This document shows, piece after piece, positions 47,611 through 58,106 of a stretch of DNA of 64,000 bases. The notes beneath the pieces were generated by a model. It was not told the DNA's origin and made no database searches. It was given only the letters and a program-made list of their open reading frames with translations. The stretch is taken from positions 930,001 through 994,000 of the forward strand of contig NC_033559.1 of assembly GCF_001680005.1 (NCBI RefSeq), in the 5' to 3' direction. Origin of the DNA: Plasmodium coatneyi. Its lineage: Eukaryota; Apicomplexa; Aconoidasida; Haemosporida; Plasmodiidae. Every line of letters starts with the position of its first letter. The stretch's first letter is position 1. Position numbers and translations under genes: made by a program.

Positions 47611-49217
47611 TATGCCTGTGTGCAAGCGTAGATCGGAGCACACATATTAATGATTAAAAAAAAAAAAAAAAAAATGCTAATAAATAGACAAATTTTACCT
47701 GAACGGTCAGGTGAATTGGGTTACATTTTAGCTAGCTGGGGAGGGGGCAGTTGCACATACCGTGGAGCGAAGGATGGAAGGCATAAAAGTGTGCCAAAAA
47801 AAACGACCAAAACGGTAGTGTCCAACGGAGATGTAATTTCATTAACGGGAAGTATAAGTAAAAACACGGGTGGTAATCAAAATACCATTAAATAAGCAAA
47901 ACGAAGCAGATCCGAAGTAAATGCTCATTTGTCGAGGAGCAAAGTTTATTCACCGTGGTTCATGTAAAATGATGCAGTTCGAATGGCACTGCGCAGGCTA
48001 CCTGGTCAATGCCTACAGGTGGGTGTCCATCCAGCTATCTGTGTGTGTTTACCCTTTGGGGTAGATCTCATGGTAGTAGTTCCTGCGTCATTGACATACG
48101 CATAAATGACCCTCCCCAAGCGTTTGTATCTACGAGTATCTCTTTTCCCCTTAGCCCCTCCGAAGAACCAATGTTGTACGTTTAAAAAGGGAAACTAAGT
48201 CAGGTCGATTTTTTTGAATTTTTTCCCCATTTGTTTCGTATTGTCCTGATTAAACCTTTTTTTTTCCCTCCCTCCATTTTATAGCTCACTTTTTATTTTC
48301 ATCCCTTGCACGGTGTTTACACTACTTGCCCTTTTTTAAGCAAAAGAAAGGTGTTTTCCCCCGTTTTTTTTATTTTTCTATTTTTCCGCAACGTCGCGTA
48401 GAAAACATGTTATCCCTTTTAACATTAAAGGGAGGGTGTATTCAAGACGCCTTGAATACTTTTTACGTGCAGAATTTATACTTACCACACACGCATATGT
48501 ATAGGCACGCACGTACACATGAACACATACGTGTATGCCCCTTCACGTAGTATGTGTACGTGTATGCGCGAACAAAACTTCCACCTGGGCACACGGCGGG
48601 ATGCCCACCCAAGGGAAATCCCCCTTTTAAATAATTAGCACATCATACTGTGCTGCTTTCTGCCTTGTTGCGCGCTGAACCAGTACGCTTAACCTTTTCC
48701 GAGCATTCATTTAAGAGGCACTTGTATAGCCACTGTCTATTCGTCCTTGAGCAGGTCACTTTTCGCGATGTGGCCGAGCGAGGGGAAAAACCACTCCGGG
48801 GGCTAGTCCACGTGCACAAAGAAGTGTTTTGGCTCCCCACGGGTCAGCACTAGGCCCTACGGTACGCAGTGGCCAAATGCATACTCGCGGGAATATAATT
48901 TTATTTTTCTCTTATTGCATGGAACGAAATTTCGTCGAGGGTGTAGCCATGCGAAAACACAGCTGGGAAAAAAAAGTAAATGGCAAAACGGGGACGTGTA
49001 AAAGTGTCAAGTGTGAAGGCTAAGTGTGAGTGCGCAGCGTGAATGCGGTGTGATAAAAAAATTGAGAAAAAAAAAAAAAAAAGCACAAAAAAATGAACAC
49101 AAATTAAGCAAATGAAGGAAATGAGGCAAAATAATGATAACACCCAAAAGTAAACACTAAAGAGAAAAGCAATTTTTTTAAATCCCCCAAAATTACAAAC
49201 ACAAAAATGAACAAAAA
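47611..49217. other. Intergenic region, zinc-finger gene to PIMT
   Basis: 1.6 kb. Starts with an A18 run (47656-47674) that leads into an 81-codon open frame (47650-47892) with no recognisable features, judged chance. Alternating cac/acg sequence lies around 48485-48570, and an A-rich leader at 49060-49215 precedes PIMT. Nothing else supported. Confidence 0.55.
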
Positions 49218-50588
49218 ATGCACTGTTCAGTCTTGAACCTTCTGATTTACAAAACACTTTTGTGTAAACCCATCCATACATCTAAAAAGCTAACATCGGA
49301 AGTAAAAGCGACAAAAGTGTTTTTTTGCCAGCCACTCTGTAATGAAAGGAAATTATTCTCCCAGAAGTTAAATTTATCCAGGGATAATTATTTCACGAAA
49401 AGAAGGTCGGCAAAAAACACACAGACGAGGAACATGTACACCCTCGCAGAAAAAAACCACAAGAGTTTAATCGACAGTCTTAAGGACAGAGGCATAATTG
49501 ACGATGACGACGTGTACGAAACAATGCTACAGGTTGGTGAAAATGTGAGAGGGACCCATTGGGGGGAGAGAAAAAAAAAAGTCCAAAAAAAAAAAAAAAA
49601 AAAGTAAGAGGGTTCCTTACTTGGAATAAGCAAAGCACCCCTTGGGGTCCATTTCAACGTCTGCACATTTTCGTGTTGTTCGAATAAGCGGCACCAACGG
49701 GGGACACTCCAACACGTGACCCGTCATTTACACCCGCACACACGTCCCCACCATCGCAGGTGGACAGGGGAAAGTACATAAAGGAGAAACCCTACGTGGA
49801 CATGCCCGTCTACATCAGCCACGGGGTCACCATATCCTCCCCGCACATGCACGCCCTGTCTCTGAAGCGCCTTATGGATGTGTTGAAGCCGGGATCGCGA
49901 GCCATGGACGTGGGTAATCATGCAGAACAGTGAGAGAAAGAGAGTGATGGAAGGAGAAATGAAGAACGAACGAACGAACGAATGAGTAGGCTGTTTGTTC
50001 AATGTCCCCCTACCTTTGGGGGGGAAGTGATGCATTTCCCCTAAGCTCACTCCCCACCGTGTGAGACTTCGTGTTGTGCGATTTTCTGGGCGTGCCCGTT
50101 TCGCTCTCTTCCCGCGCCTGCTGTACCGATCACACCGGTTATTTTCCTTCCCCTCCGCATGAACAGGGTCCGGGTCGGGCTACATAACCGTGTGCATGGC
50201 CATGAGAACGAAGGTGCTGGAGAACAAGGACTCCTTCGTGATAGGGCTCGAGAGAGTAAAAGACGTGGCCAACTTTTCCATCGAAAACATAAGAAGAGAC
50301 AAACCAGAATTACTGCACTTGGATAATTTTAAAATTATTCACAAAAATATATACCAAGTGAGTGAACAGGAAAAGGAACAGTTAGGATTGTTCGATGCCA
50401 TTCATGTAGGAGCATCTGCAAGTGAGTTGCCAGAAATTTTAATCGATCTGTTGGCGGAGAATGGGAAGCTGATCATCCCGCTCGATGAGGGGTACACGCA
50501 GGTTTTGTACGAAATTACCAAAAACAATGGGAAAATAGTAAAAGATAGGCTCTTCGAAGTTTGCTTCGTAAATTTGAAAAAGAATTAG
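49218..50588 (+). CDS. PIMT: Protein-L-isoaspartate(D-aspartate) O-methyltransferase
   Basis: SAM-dependent enzyme that methylates isoaspartyl residues to start repair of damaged proteins. Exons 49218-49532, 49760-49913 and 50167-50588 close in phase to 296 residues. Recognised by SLIDSLKDRGIIDDDDVYETM, the substrate loop HGVTISSPHMHA, SAM motif I DVGSGSGYITV split by intron 2, then FDAIHVGASASELP, LIDLLAENGKLIIPL. A conventional start would be MYTLAEKNHKSL at 49434, giving 224 residues, the usual length of the family. The frame is open 72 codons further upstream to an ATG at 49218; that extension begins MHCSVLNLLIYKTLL and is basic afterwards, so a targeting peptide or alternative start is possible. 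Introns use GTTGGT and GTAATC donors. Enzyme identity is firm, the start is not. Confidence 0.92.
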
Positions 50589-51977
50589 CTCTCAAGGGGA
50601 TCAGTCACCGCGTCGGTGTGTCACCATGTAGGAAAGGGGGGGGGAGCAGGGCTAGCAGTGACGACTGATGACTGGTGCGGCGTCTGCACATCCCGGTTTC
50701 TCATTTTCGCTTTTTTTTTTTTTGCCATTTCCCCTGTTCACGTCGAGGGGAAGAAGCCTTCCGGACGGCACCCCCGGTGAGTAGGTTTAGTTGGAGGTTT
50801 GAAAGAACGTGTCTGCAGGGTTGAGGCACTGGAAGGGAAGAATATCCACCCCTCTATTTTTGCCGCATGAGTTTGACATCTTTCTCCGCCGTTTCAAGTG
50901 AATATTTTTTTTTCCCTTCTTCTTTACTTCTTTTTTTTTTTTTTTTTTTGCTCTCCATTCTTATTTCCCAGTTTACTAGTGTACACATAGGTACATGTGT
51001 GGTCTAGAAGGAGGGAGAGAAAAAACATCCGAGCTGAGGCCCCATTGAGTAGCAGGATCTCTCCTTTCCGCCATTTGCAGAAAAAGAAGCCGTGACCCCG
51101 GAGAATGTAGCTTTAATCGTCCATTCATATATGTGCTTAGCTCTCCGTGTGTTACCCCCTTCCCTCCTCTCCACGATGACTCCTTGCTTGTGTTAGTCCT
51201 CACCTGCATAGCATATGCCTGCATGATTTAAATAAGCCTCATGGATTCTACTTGTATTTCCTATCCCACTCTCCCTCATGTGTGTGTGTATTCTTTAGCC
51301 ATGTACTGTTCACCTCAGCGTAGGACATCGTGCAGCATTCTGCCGCCTCTTCCTCCTATGCCCCCTTTTCTTCCTTACACCCTGCAAGAATTTGCATATC
51401 ACAGATAGTGTAGATGGTTTTGCGCTTTACCATACATTTATTAATATTTTTGTTATTTTATTTTATTTTATTTTTTTGCAATTTTTTAGTAGGCCCTTTT
51501 TTTTTTTTTTTTTAACGTCTCCCAACTGTTGGCCGATCCTTTCTTTTTTTGTTAAAACGGATTCATTGTAACATCACTTTGTTGTGTGGACTTCGGATTG
51601 GGTTACACATCATAGCGTAGCATGGAGTAGCATATCATAGCGGAGGATTTTTTTTTTTTTTTTTCACATGTAAATGTCAAACTGGAGGAACCCCCCCCTT
51701 TGTGATGCTACTTTGGGGGGATGCAAACTGGAACACCGAACCCCCCCTGGAGTGTCCCCCCCATTGGGTAGTTCACCTCTCAATTTATCGCAACGCCGTT
51801 ATTGTGAAGTGACCCCGTGGGCACATCTTAAAGACAAGGAAACGCACAGGGACCCTGTAGCACCTTCATGGTTGACGAATCAGCGCAGCGGTGAAGAGGC
51901 CAGTTGGCCGCATCGGCACATCGCCGTGTCAGCAATTCACCGCTCAAGCGTTTAACCTGTCAACCGGTTCACGCCAA
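50589..51977. other. Intergenic region, PIMT to Rad4/XPC
   Basis: 1.4 kb, with T runs at 50711-50722, 50931-50949, 51498-51514 and 51650-51664. The frame of the next gene is open 29 codons upstream of its chosen start. No separate gene supported. Confidence 0.6.
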
Positions 51978-54900
51978 ATGGGGAAAACCGGCAGAGCGGC
52001 AAAAAGGTCGCCGCAGATTGAGCTTAACGAAATTGACCAGGAACTGTTCGGCGAGGAGGAGCTGGAGATCCTGCAAAGGGGACACGTGTCCAGTGATGAG
52101 GATCGCCAAAAAGAGGAGAACCTTGCAGACAGCGAATTGTTAGCGGTGAACCAAGAAGACTTTATCATCTTTGAAGGCGCCAGCAGCAATGAGAGTGCTA
52201 CGAGTGGTGCAAGCAACGAAGGGAACTCCGATTCGGATGTGCAGATCATCCAGGAGGAGACCGAGCACAAGGAGGGAAGTCCCAAAAAGAAGGCCGGAAC
52301 CCCCCAAAGGAAAGGAAAAGCCAAAGAGAAGACCCACTCCGAGGAGGAAAAAGCACACCGAAAGAAAAAGCACAACCTAGATGATGAAGAGGAGCAGGAA
52401 AACCAACTGTCCAGCGAAAAAGTATGGAACTTCATGCAAATGAGGACGAAAAACGTAAAAAAAAAAATTGAAGAAAATAAACTAATCACGCACATGCTCT
52501 GTTGGGTAGCCCACCTGCAATTCTTAAACGAGACGTGCAACAACAAATTTGCCCAAGCATTAATATACTCTGTGTATGTGAATTACCAAAAGGGGAAGGA
52601 CAGCAAGCTGTACAAAGATCCGATCTACTTGTTCATGTTTATAAAGAGCACATTTGAACTTGTCCTCGATGGGAAGTCTTGGGTGTCTGGAGATCAGCAC
52701 GTCACGAGCAACCCTCGTGGTTCCATCCTGTTTCGCTTGCTCAGGTGTATACAAAGAAGAAGGGGAAATAACATACTGATCAATTTAATATTTATTTGCC
52801 TTTGTAGATGCTTAAATATTCCCAGCCGTATCTGCTTGACGCTGCCCAGTTTAAAAAACGAAACTGATGTTGGACAGGACAAGTGGCTCTTGAAAAAGTG
52901 CACTGGGGAATACCACCCTCATTTTAGCAGAAGTATTTTTTATCGTCAATTCGTGAACTCAGTCAGTGAGGGCAGCAATGACGAGGACAACGTAGCTAGC
53001 TGCACTGATGGTGGTGCACAGGGCAGCCGCGATGATGATGTGATACTTATCGACAGGGAGGAATTCCTTCAAAGCGGGGCGAACAGCTACGCCAGCGCAT
53101 TCAAACAAGGGGACAACGTGAATAAGGGGAAAGGCTCCAAAAAAGTGGTGAAAGATGAGACCGCCCAATTCAATATCTTCTCCGAGTGCTACTCGACCAG
53201 CTTCAACAAATGGGTGTCCTTCTTTTTTTGCTTTAACGTTTACTATTTTAATTTTGTGAATTTCTCCAAATATGACAGCTCTGTTGCGCATGAAGATAAG
53301 GCCTTCCACATTTTGCTGCCCCTTCCTAAGAACCCCGAAGAGATAAAAACGTTCAGGACACAGCGGAGGGTCAGTGGTCTTGGCGGCTTTGCGCGCTCAC
53401 TCTTCATGCGCAGGGGGGGCAAAGCGAGTGAAAACGGCAGCGAAAACGGCAATGAAAACGACAGTGAAAGTGAACATGGCAGAGTACGTGATTGCGAACG
53501 TGGGAGCAACTCTCCCTGCAGCGGAGACAGCGAAGGTGAGGCAGACCCCGGGTCCCCGAAAATGTCCCGAGCGGATGCTTCCCCGCTGAGCACAAAGAGA
53601 AGCAGCCCTCAGTGCAACGCCCACGATCAGTACGGTGGACTTACAATAGATGGTCTACACACTGGAGAGAAGCATAAGGAGGGTTGTCCAGGAACATCAG
53701 AAATAAATAGCTTACCATTGGGAGGACCCATCCCAGGGGGAAGAAGCATCCCATCAGTGAGAGACAACTTGGCTAGCTCGAAATTTCAAATTTTGAGCGA
53801 CGACCATGGGGGGAAGATGTACATCGAGAGGGACAACAAGTTCTTCATCGTTGACAAGAAGAGCAAGCGGGTGGTTAGGATTGCCTACCTGGAGACGCCT
53901 CCAGAGGGTGTCCATACAGAACGAAAAAAATCAACAACGGGAGGTAAACGGACGAAAGTGGGGATGGAACCCCCCCTGTATGACTTCGAACGGGAAGAAG
54001 AAAACAACGAAATAGTGAACTCGCTAGCGAATATATACAGCTCTGGGGGGAAGCGAAATTTGCTGCTAAATCAGATCAGGGAGTTGCGTGTAGCCAACAG
54101 TAAGTTACGAGGTGATGCCAACAGTGCCAGCATGAATGTGTTTGTGCACGACTACGGAGAGATCACTTATGATAAGATGGCGAACCCAGTGAAGACATCT
54201 TCACTCGAGGGGAAATACATAAAGGTATTCATAAACAGCAACGTATATAAATTTTTGTACAGCCTGGACCATTACAACTTATACATATGTATTAACCGAT
54301 ATGGCATTGTGCGTGACGTGAGTGTGCGCCATAAGCTGAGGTATACCGGTGGGGGGAGTTCTCAGCGAAGTGGCCAACGAAGCAGAGGAAACAGCAGCAA
54401 TGCCATCATTAAGGGAGACAGACACTGCAACGCTGTAAGGAACCACTTCCGAAGAATTGCCTACCAAATTAACAAAAAAAAATATAATGACTTTGAACAA
54501 GCACTGGATAAATTAGACGATGAGTATTTGTACAATCTTTATGTGACCAATATGATACCGACGGAGAAAACTGATTTTCTTAAGTCCAGTTATTATATAT
54601 TAAGATCCATGCTGAAGAAGAACCAGGTGATTTATCCGAATGCCCCCGTTGGGCTGTTCAAGGGAGAAAATGTGTACTTGAAGGAAAACTTTTACAACTT
54701 AGTCAGGAGAGAGTACCTGGAAAATAAACAATACTACATTAGCGATGCGGAAAAGCCGCTAAGCTATGAGTTCGATGAGTACAGCAAAGTTAAGGTGCCT
54801 CTATATGCGCAATTTCAGCTGAGGAGGCGAACAGAGGCAGCGGTGAGCAGAAGGGGAGGGACTGACCTAGAAAGCAGCACGAACGTTGTGAGCAGTGGTA

Positions 54901-55448
54901 ACAACGATGGTAGTAGCAATGTCGGTCACACGGAAGAAACATGCCCCCTAGCGGAGGAAGAAAACTTCGACTACATTTACAGCAGGAAAGATAAACTGCA
55001 CGTGCTCAAGACGAAGCTGTTTGCACACCTGAAGGCGAGCAACATCATCGAGCTGAACGACGAAGACGTGTGCATTTGTAACGTCAAACTGAAATACGTC
55101 ATTAAACATTTACGGGGAGTCATCCCATACAAAATTGTCTATAACACCTCCTACTTTTTTAATAAATTTCGTAAAAGGCCAAATGTACCAACGGATGCTG
55201 ACAAAATTATAATTAAAAAAAAACATATGCCACAGTTTAAAAATCTGTACATACCACAAAAACAAACACAGGACGAATTTTTACTAAGTGATAAAACGAA
55301 GCAAATCAAAAACCTGTGGAAGGTACTCTGCAAGAGTATCCTGTACGAGCAGGTGAACAAGAAGGCGATCCAGGACAGGGCTCGCGCTAGGGGAATTTAC
55401 AAGATGAAGGAATTCAACACGGACGTCGATCGGTACTTTCAAATTTGA
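51978..55448 (+). CDS. XPC: Rad4/XPC nucleotide excision repair protein
   Basis: DNA-damage recognition factor of global nucleotide excision repair, nuclear. Single exon; start chosen at MGKTGRAAKRSPQIEL, 29 codons inside the open frame, giving 1156 residues. The N-terminal third is acidic and low-complexity (GEEELEILQ, DEEEQENQ). The transglutaminase-like fold is suggested by MLCWVAHLQFLNETC and by LINLIFICLCRCLNIPSRIC (about residues 268-290). BHD1 is the clearest part: NMIPTEKTDFLKSSYYILRS, NQVIYPNAPVGLFKGENVYL, YYISDAEKPLSYEF (about 853-930). BHD2/BHD3 follow: VPLYAQFQLRR, IIELNDEDVCICNVKLKYV, then FRKRPNVPTDADKIIIKKKH and MPQFKNLYIP. Two long Gly/Ser/Asn-rich insertions (about 53000-53150 and 53400-53750) lengthen it compared with yeast Rad4 (754). 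Convergent with the SPOUT gene, 112 bases away. Confidence 0.88.
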   Translation: MGKTGRAAKRSPQIELNEIDQELFGEEELEILQRGHVSSDEDRQKEENLADSELLAVNQEDFIIFEGASSNESATSGASNEGNSDSDVQIIQEETEHKEGSPKKKAGTPQRKGKAKEKTHSEEEKAHRKKKHNLDDEEEQENQLSSEKVWNFMQMRTKNVKKKIEENKLITHMLCWVAHLQFLNETCNNKFAQALIYSVYVNYQKGKDSKLYKDPIYLFMFIKSTFELVLDGKSWVSGDQHVTSNPRGSILFRLLRCIQRRRGNNILINLIFICLCRCLNIPSRICLTLPSLKNETDVGQDKWLLKKCTGEYHPHFSRSIFYRQFVNSVSEGSNDEDNVASCTDGGAQGSRDDDVILIDREEFLQSGANSYASAFKQGDNVNKGKGSKKVVKDETAQFNIFSECYSTSFNKWVSFFFCFNVYYFNFVNFSKYDSSVAHEDKAFHILLPLPKNPEEIKTFRTQRRVSGLGGFARSLFMRRGGKASENGSENGNENDSESEHGRVRDCERGSNSPCSGDSEGEADPGSPKMSRADASPLSTKRSSPQCNAHDQYGGLTIDGLHTGEKHKEGCPGTSEINSLPLGGPIPGGRSIPSVRDNLASSKFQILSDDHGGKMYIERDNKFFIVDKKSKRVVRIAYLETPPEGVHTERKKSTTGGKRTKVGMEPPLYDFEREEENNEIVNSLANIYSSGGKRNLLLNQIRELRVANSKLRGDANSASMNVFVHDYGEITYDKMANPVKTSSLEGKYIKVFINSNVYKFLYSLDHYNLYICINRYGIVRDVSVRHKLRYTGGGSSQRSGQRSRGNSSNAIIKGDRHCNAVRNHFRRIAYQINKKKYNDFEQALDKLDDEYLYNLYVTNMIPTEKTDFLKSSYYILRSMLKKNQVIYPNAPVGLFKGENVYLKENFYNLVRREYLENKQYYISDAEKPLSYEFDEYSKVKVPLYAQFQLRRRTEAAVSRRGGTDLESSTNVVSSGNNDGSSNVGHTEETCPLAEEENFDYIYSRKDKLHVLKTKLFAHLKASNIIELNDEDVCICNVKLKYVIKHLRGVIPYKIVYNTSYFFNKFRKRPNVPTDADKIIIKKKHMPQFKNLYIPQKQTQDEFLLSDKTKQIKNLWKVLCKSILYEQVNKKAIQDRARARGIYKMKEFNTDVDRYFQI

Positions 55449-55560
55449 GGCCGCCCCCACGTGCTGTGTGCACCAGCGAGGGGGTCATACAAATGTGCCG
55501 TTTTTTTTTTTTTTTTTTTTTTCCAGCTAGCCATTTCCGAAGTTGTTAGCTAGCCACCCG

Positions 55561-57099
55561 CTACACGAGAATGTTATGAAACAGCGACAGCGTTATCGCT
55601 ATGGCCTCTTCTGTTCGTATTGTCCTGGAGGTCTGGTGGGGACACGTGTTAACGAACAGGTGGAATTTCTTCAACATTTTGTTCAAAACTTTGCTCCTCT
55701 TCTCCACGGCGTAATTTTTTTTTTTCCGCTCTTCTCGCTCCTTGATGAGCAGATCTTCTAGCCCCTGCTTGTTTCCGAACACGATGAGGATGGAGCTGCG
55801 GTGGGGTGAGAAAAAAATGGGGTGAACGATGAGGGGGGATTGATCGAAACTAGCAGGGTTGCGTAGGTTGGCACGCGTGAACATACACACATGCAGTCAC
55901 GTGAACGTGTGAGCATACACGCACGCATTTCCGCGTGGCGGTGCACCCAACCTGACTCCTCTGACCGCGTCGGCCGCGTCATCCATGAAGTGCCCCCGCT
56001 CGGAGGTGCCCACGATGTAATCTACGCTGAGGTCAAAAACATCGCTCAGCCGTTTTAGCAGCTCGACGGAGTACCCCCAATACAAATTGTACAGCTTTGG
56101 AGTACTGGGGTTGATTAATTTTCCTGAAAATAAAACATTTGCATTTCTCCTCTGGAATAGGAGAAACGAATTGGGATGAAACAAGACGGTAACTCTCGTC
56201 CCAATATCTACGTGGTTTACATTTTCTATATGTGCATGAGCAAATAACCCAACGTCCACAATGACTCCATTTGACTTCTTCTTTATTACAACCCCTTCGC
56301 GAAATGGAAGCCACTCATCGCTTCTTAAGTGATGGGGAGCATCCACAGGATTCATTATTCCTGAGTGCTTTAAAAAGTGAGTTATAGGGAAAAGGTGCTT
56401 CCTCAAATATTGGGGTGTCTCCAAATATTGTAAGTTGTAGTGTAGGTACTGACACAGGTAGGAATATTCTGGGGGTGATATTTCTCCTTCTCCTTCCTGT
56501 GAGGATGAATGACTGGTTGGTCTCTTTCCTTGGTGTTTACTGCCAACCTTATCGCTGTGGTAGTTTTTATCCCCTTCTTTCGTCTTGTGCGGATGGCTAG
56601 TACCATGGGTGGAATTTCCACTGTTCAACTGCTGCTCACTCCGCTCAAATCGCTCGTTCAACATTTGGTCGTCATATATGTACACCTTGGAGACAGAAAA
56701 AACGGTGAATATTCTTGCCAAGTAGCTGCTCAAATAAGACTTTATTACGTCGCTTCTGTTGTTTATAATGGAGGAGGGAATCGCTACAGAAAGGTCCACT
56801 TGTAAGTTTCTGCTAACGTTTGGTATTCTTTTCTCTATGCACTGCTTTATGTCTTCATTGAGTACTACTTGTGCTTTCTCTGGGCTCTTCCCCGTGCCAT
56901 CTGTTTGGTGGGCTTGCGTTGGGGGGGCGTCCCCCTCGCTTGATGCGGCAGCTCCTATCTCGTCAAACTGCTCACCCTTATCACTAAGCTGATCATCCTC
57001 CCCACCGCCAAGATGGTCATCCCCCTTGGCGCGCTTCACCTCCTCCGCCCTTTCCCCATTCTGAATAAACCTCTTCGCACTCTTTCCCCTTTCCGTCAT
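55561..57099 (-). CDS. SPOUT1/C9orf114-like putative RNA methyltransferase
   Basis: SPOUT (trefoil-knot) SAM-dependent methyltransferase family; the human member is SPOUT1/CENP-32. Minus-strand exons 57099-55952 and 55795-55561, joined in phase to 460 residues. Recognised by DLSVAIPSSII, YLETPQYLRKHLFP, GIMNPVDAPHHLR, LPFREGVV, LYWGYSVELLKRL, VGTSERG and, in the second exon, ILIVFGNKQGLEDLL then the knot motif NTCPHQTSRTIRTEEA, which is almost the human sequence. The first 85 residues are charged, low-complexity. A Ser/His/Lys-rich insertion (about 56455-56640) sits after YIYDDQML. Intron donor is GTTGGG, acceptor caccgcag. Substrate RNA in Plasmodium is unknown. Confidence 0.9.
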
Positions 57100-58106
57100 G
57101 ACTCAGATAATCATATTCCTCCTTCCACCTGCTGAGGCGTGTACGTATCAGCCTTGAAGAAGTGACGGTCCTCGTGAACTCCCATGTCGAAACCCTTCGG
57201 GAGGTCCTTGTGAAGGCGCCTTATTTTATTCCTCGTTTGACCTGTCCTTGGCTCAATCGCATGCAATTAAGCCAAATGGTGGGGGGCAACTTTTCCACTC
57301 CCAGCTTCGTGGGCACAATGTGGTTCCCTCTCCTGGGGAAGCACTGGCATGAGTGCAACGTACAAGTGAGTGGGAAAAAAATTAAATAAAATTATATAAA
57401 AATAAATAAAACAAAAAAAATAATTGCAAAAAAAAAAAAGCGAATAAAACGAGTGCCGAGAAAACGCGGCCAGGGGGGCACGCACATATATCCACATATA
57501 TACAGTTATACAGTTTACGCATCCATGTATGCACTTGGTGGAGTGCGGCATTTCCCATGGGGTCATTTCTTCCCCATTGCGCTGTCCTGCAGTGCACACG
57601 GAGAGGAGTTTCCCTCTGTAGGAGGTGCAATAACACAGCGCATGTGGTCGGTGCGGAGAACACACATGAAAGGTGGGGGGAAAAAAAAGGAACATTTAAG
57701 GAAGCCCGGCCATTAGGACACACATAAATGGTGCATGCTCCGAAGTTAAATCACCCTACCTTAGGAGGAAGCATTCTTCACGTTTCAGCACAGGCAAAGT
57801 GAAGAATAACACCGCGGGAAGGAGCTCGGAGAGAAGCCCAGCAGCTGGAAATCCAAAGGACCGCCGTGTCCGACCAGGGAGGAAAAATAAAAAATACCGC
57901 CAGAAAAGTTTATCTGGAAGGGTGGAAAAAAAAAAAAAAATAAAATAAAAGTAGTCCACAAGCGCAGCTGCGAATCTGTAGTAGTAGCAGCAGTAGTCGT
58001 AGTAATATCATAACCCTTCTGCAAGCACGCACATCCTCCTGATCACCGTGCATCTAACACTGTTCCGCTTCCCTTTTGCGCTACCACCCGAAAAAGTTGA
58101 TCCTAC
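57100..58106. other. Divergent promoter region, SPOUT gene / LRRC9-like gene
   Basis: 1 kb between two divergent starts, with A/T-rich blocks at 57375-57445 and 57925-57950. No coding exon supported. Confidence 0.6.

Noticed and set aside
47650..47892. 81-codon frame just after the zinc-finger gene
   Set aside because: Starts in an A run in the 3' region, no features, no sign of its own promoter.
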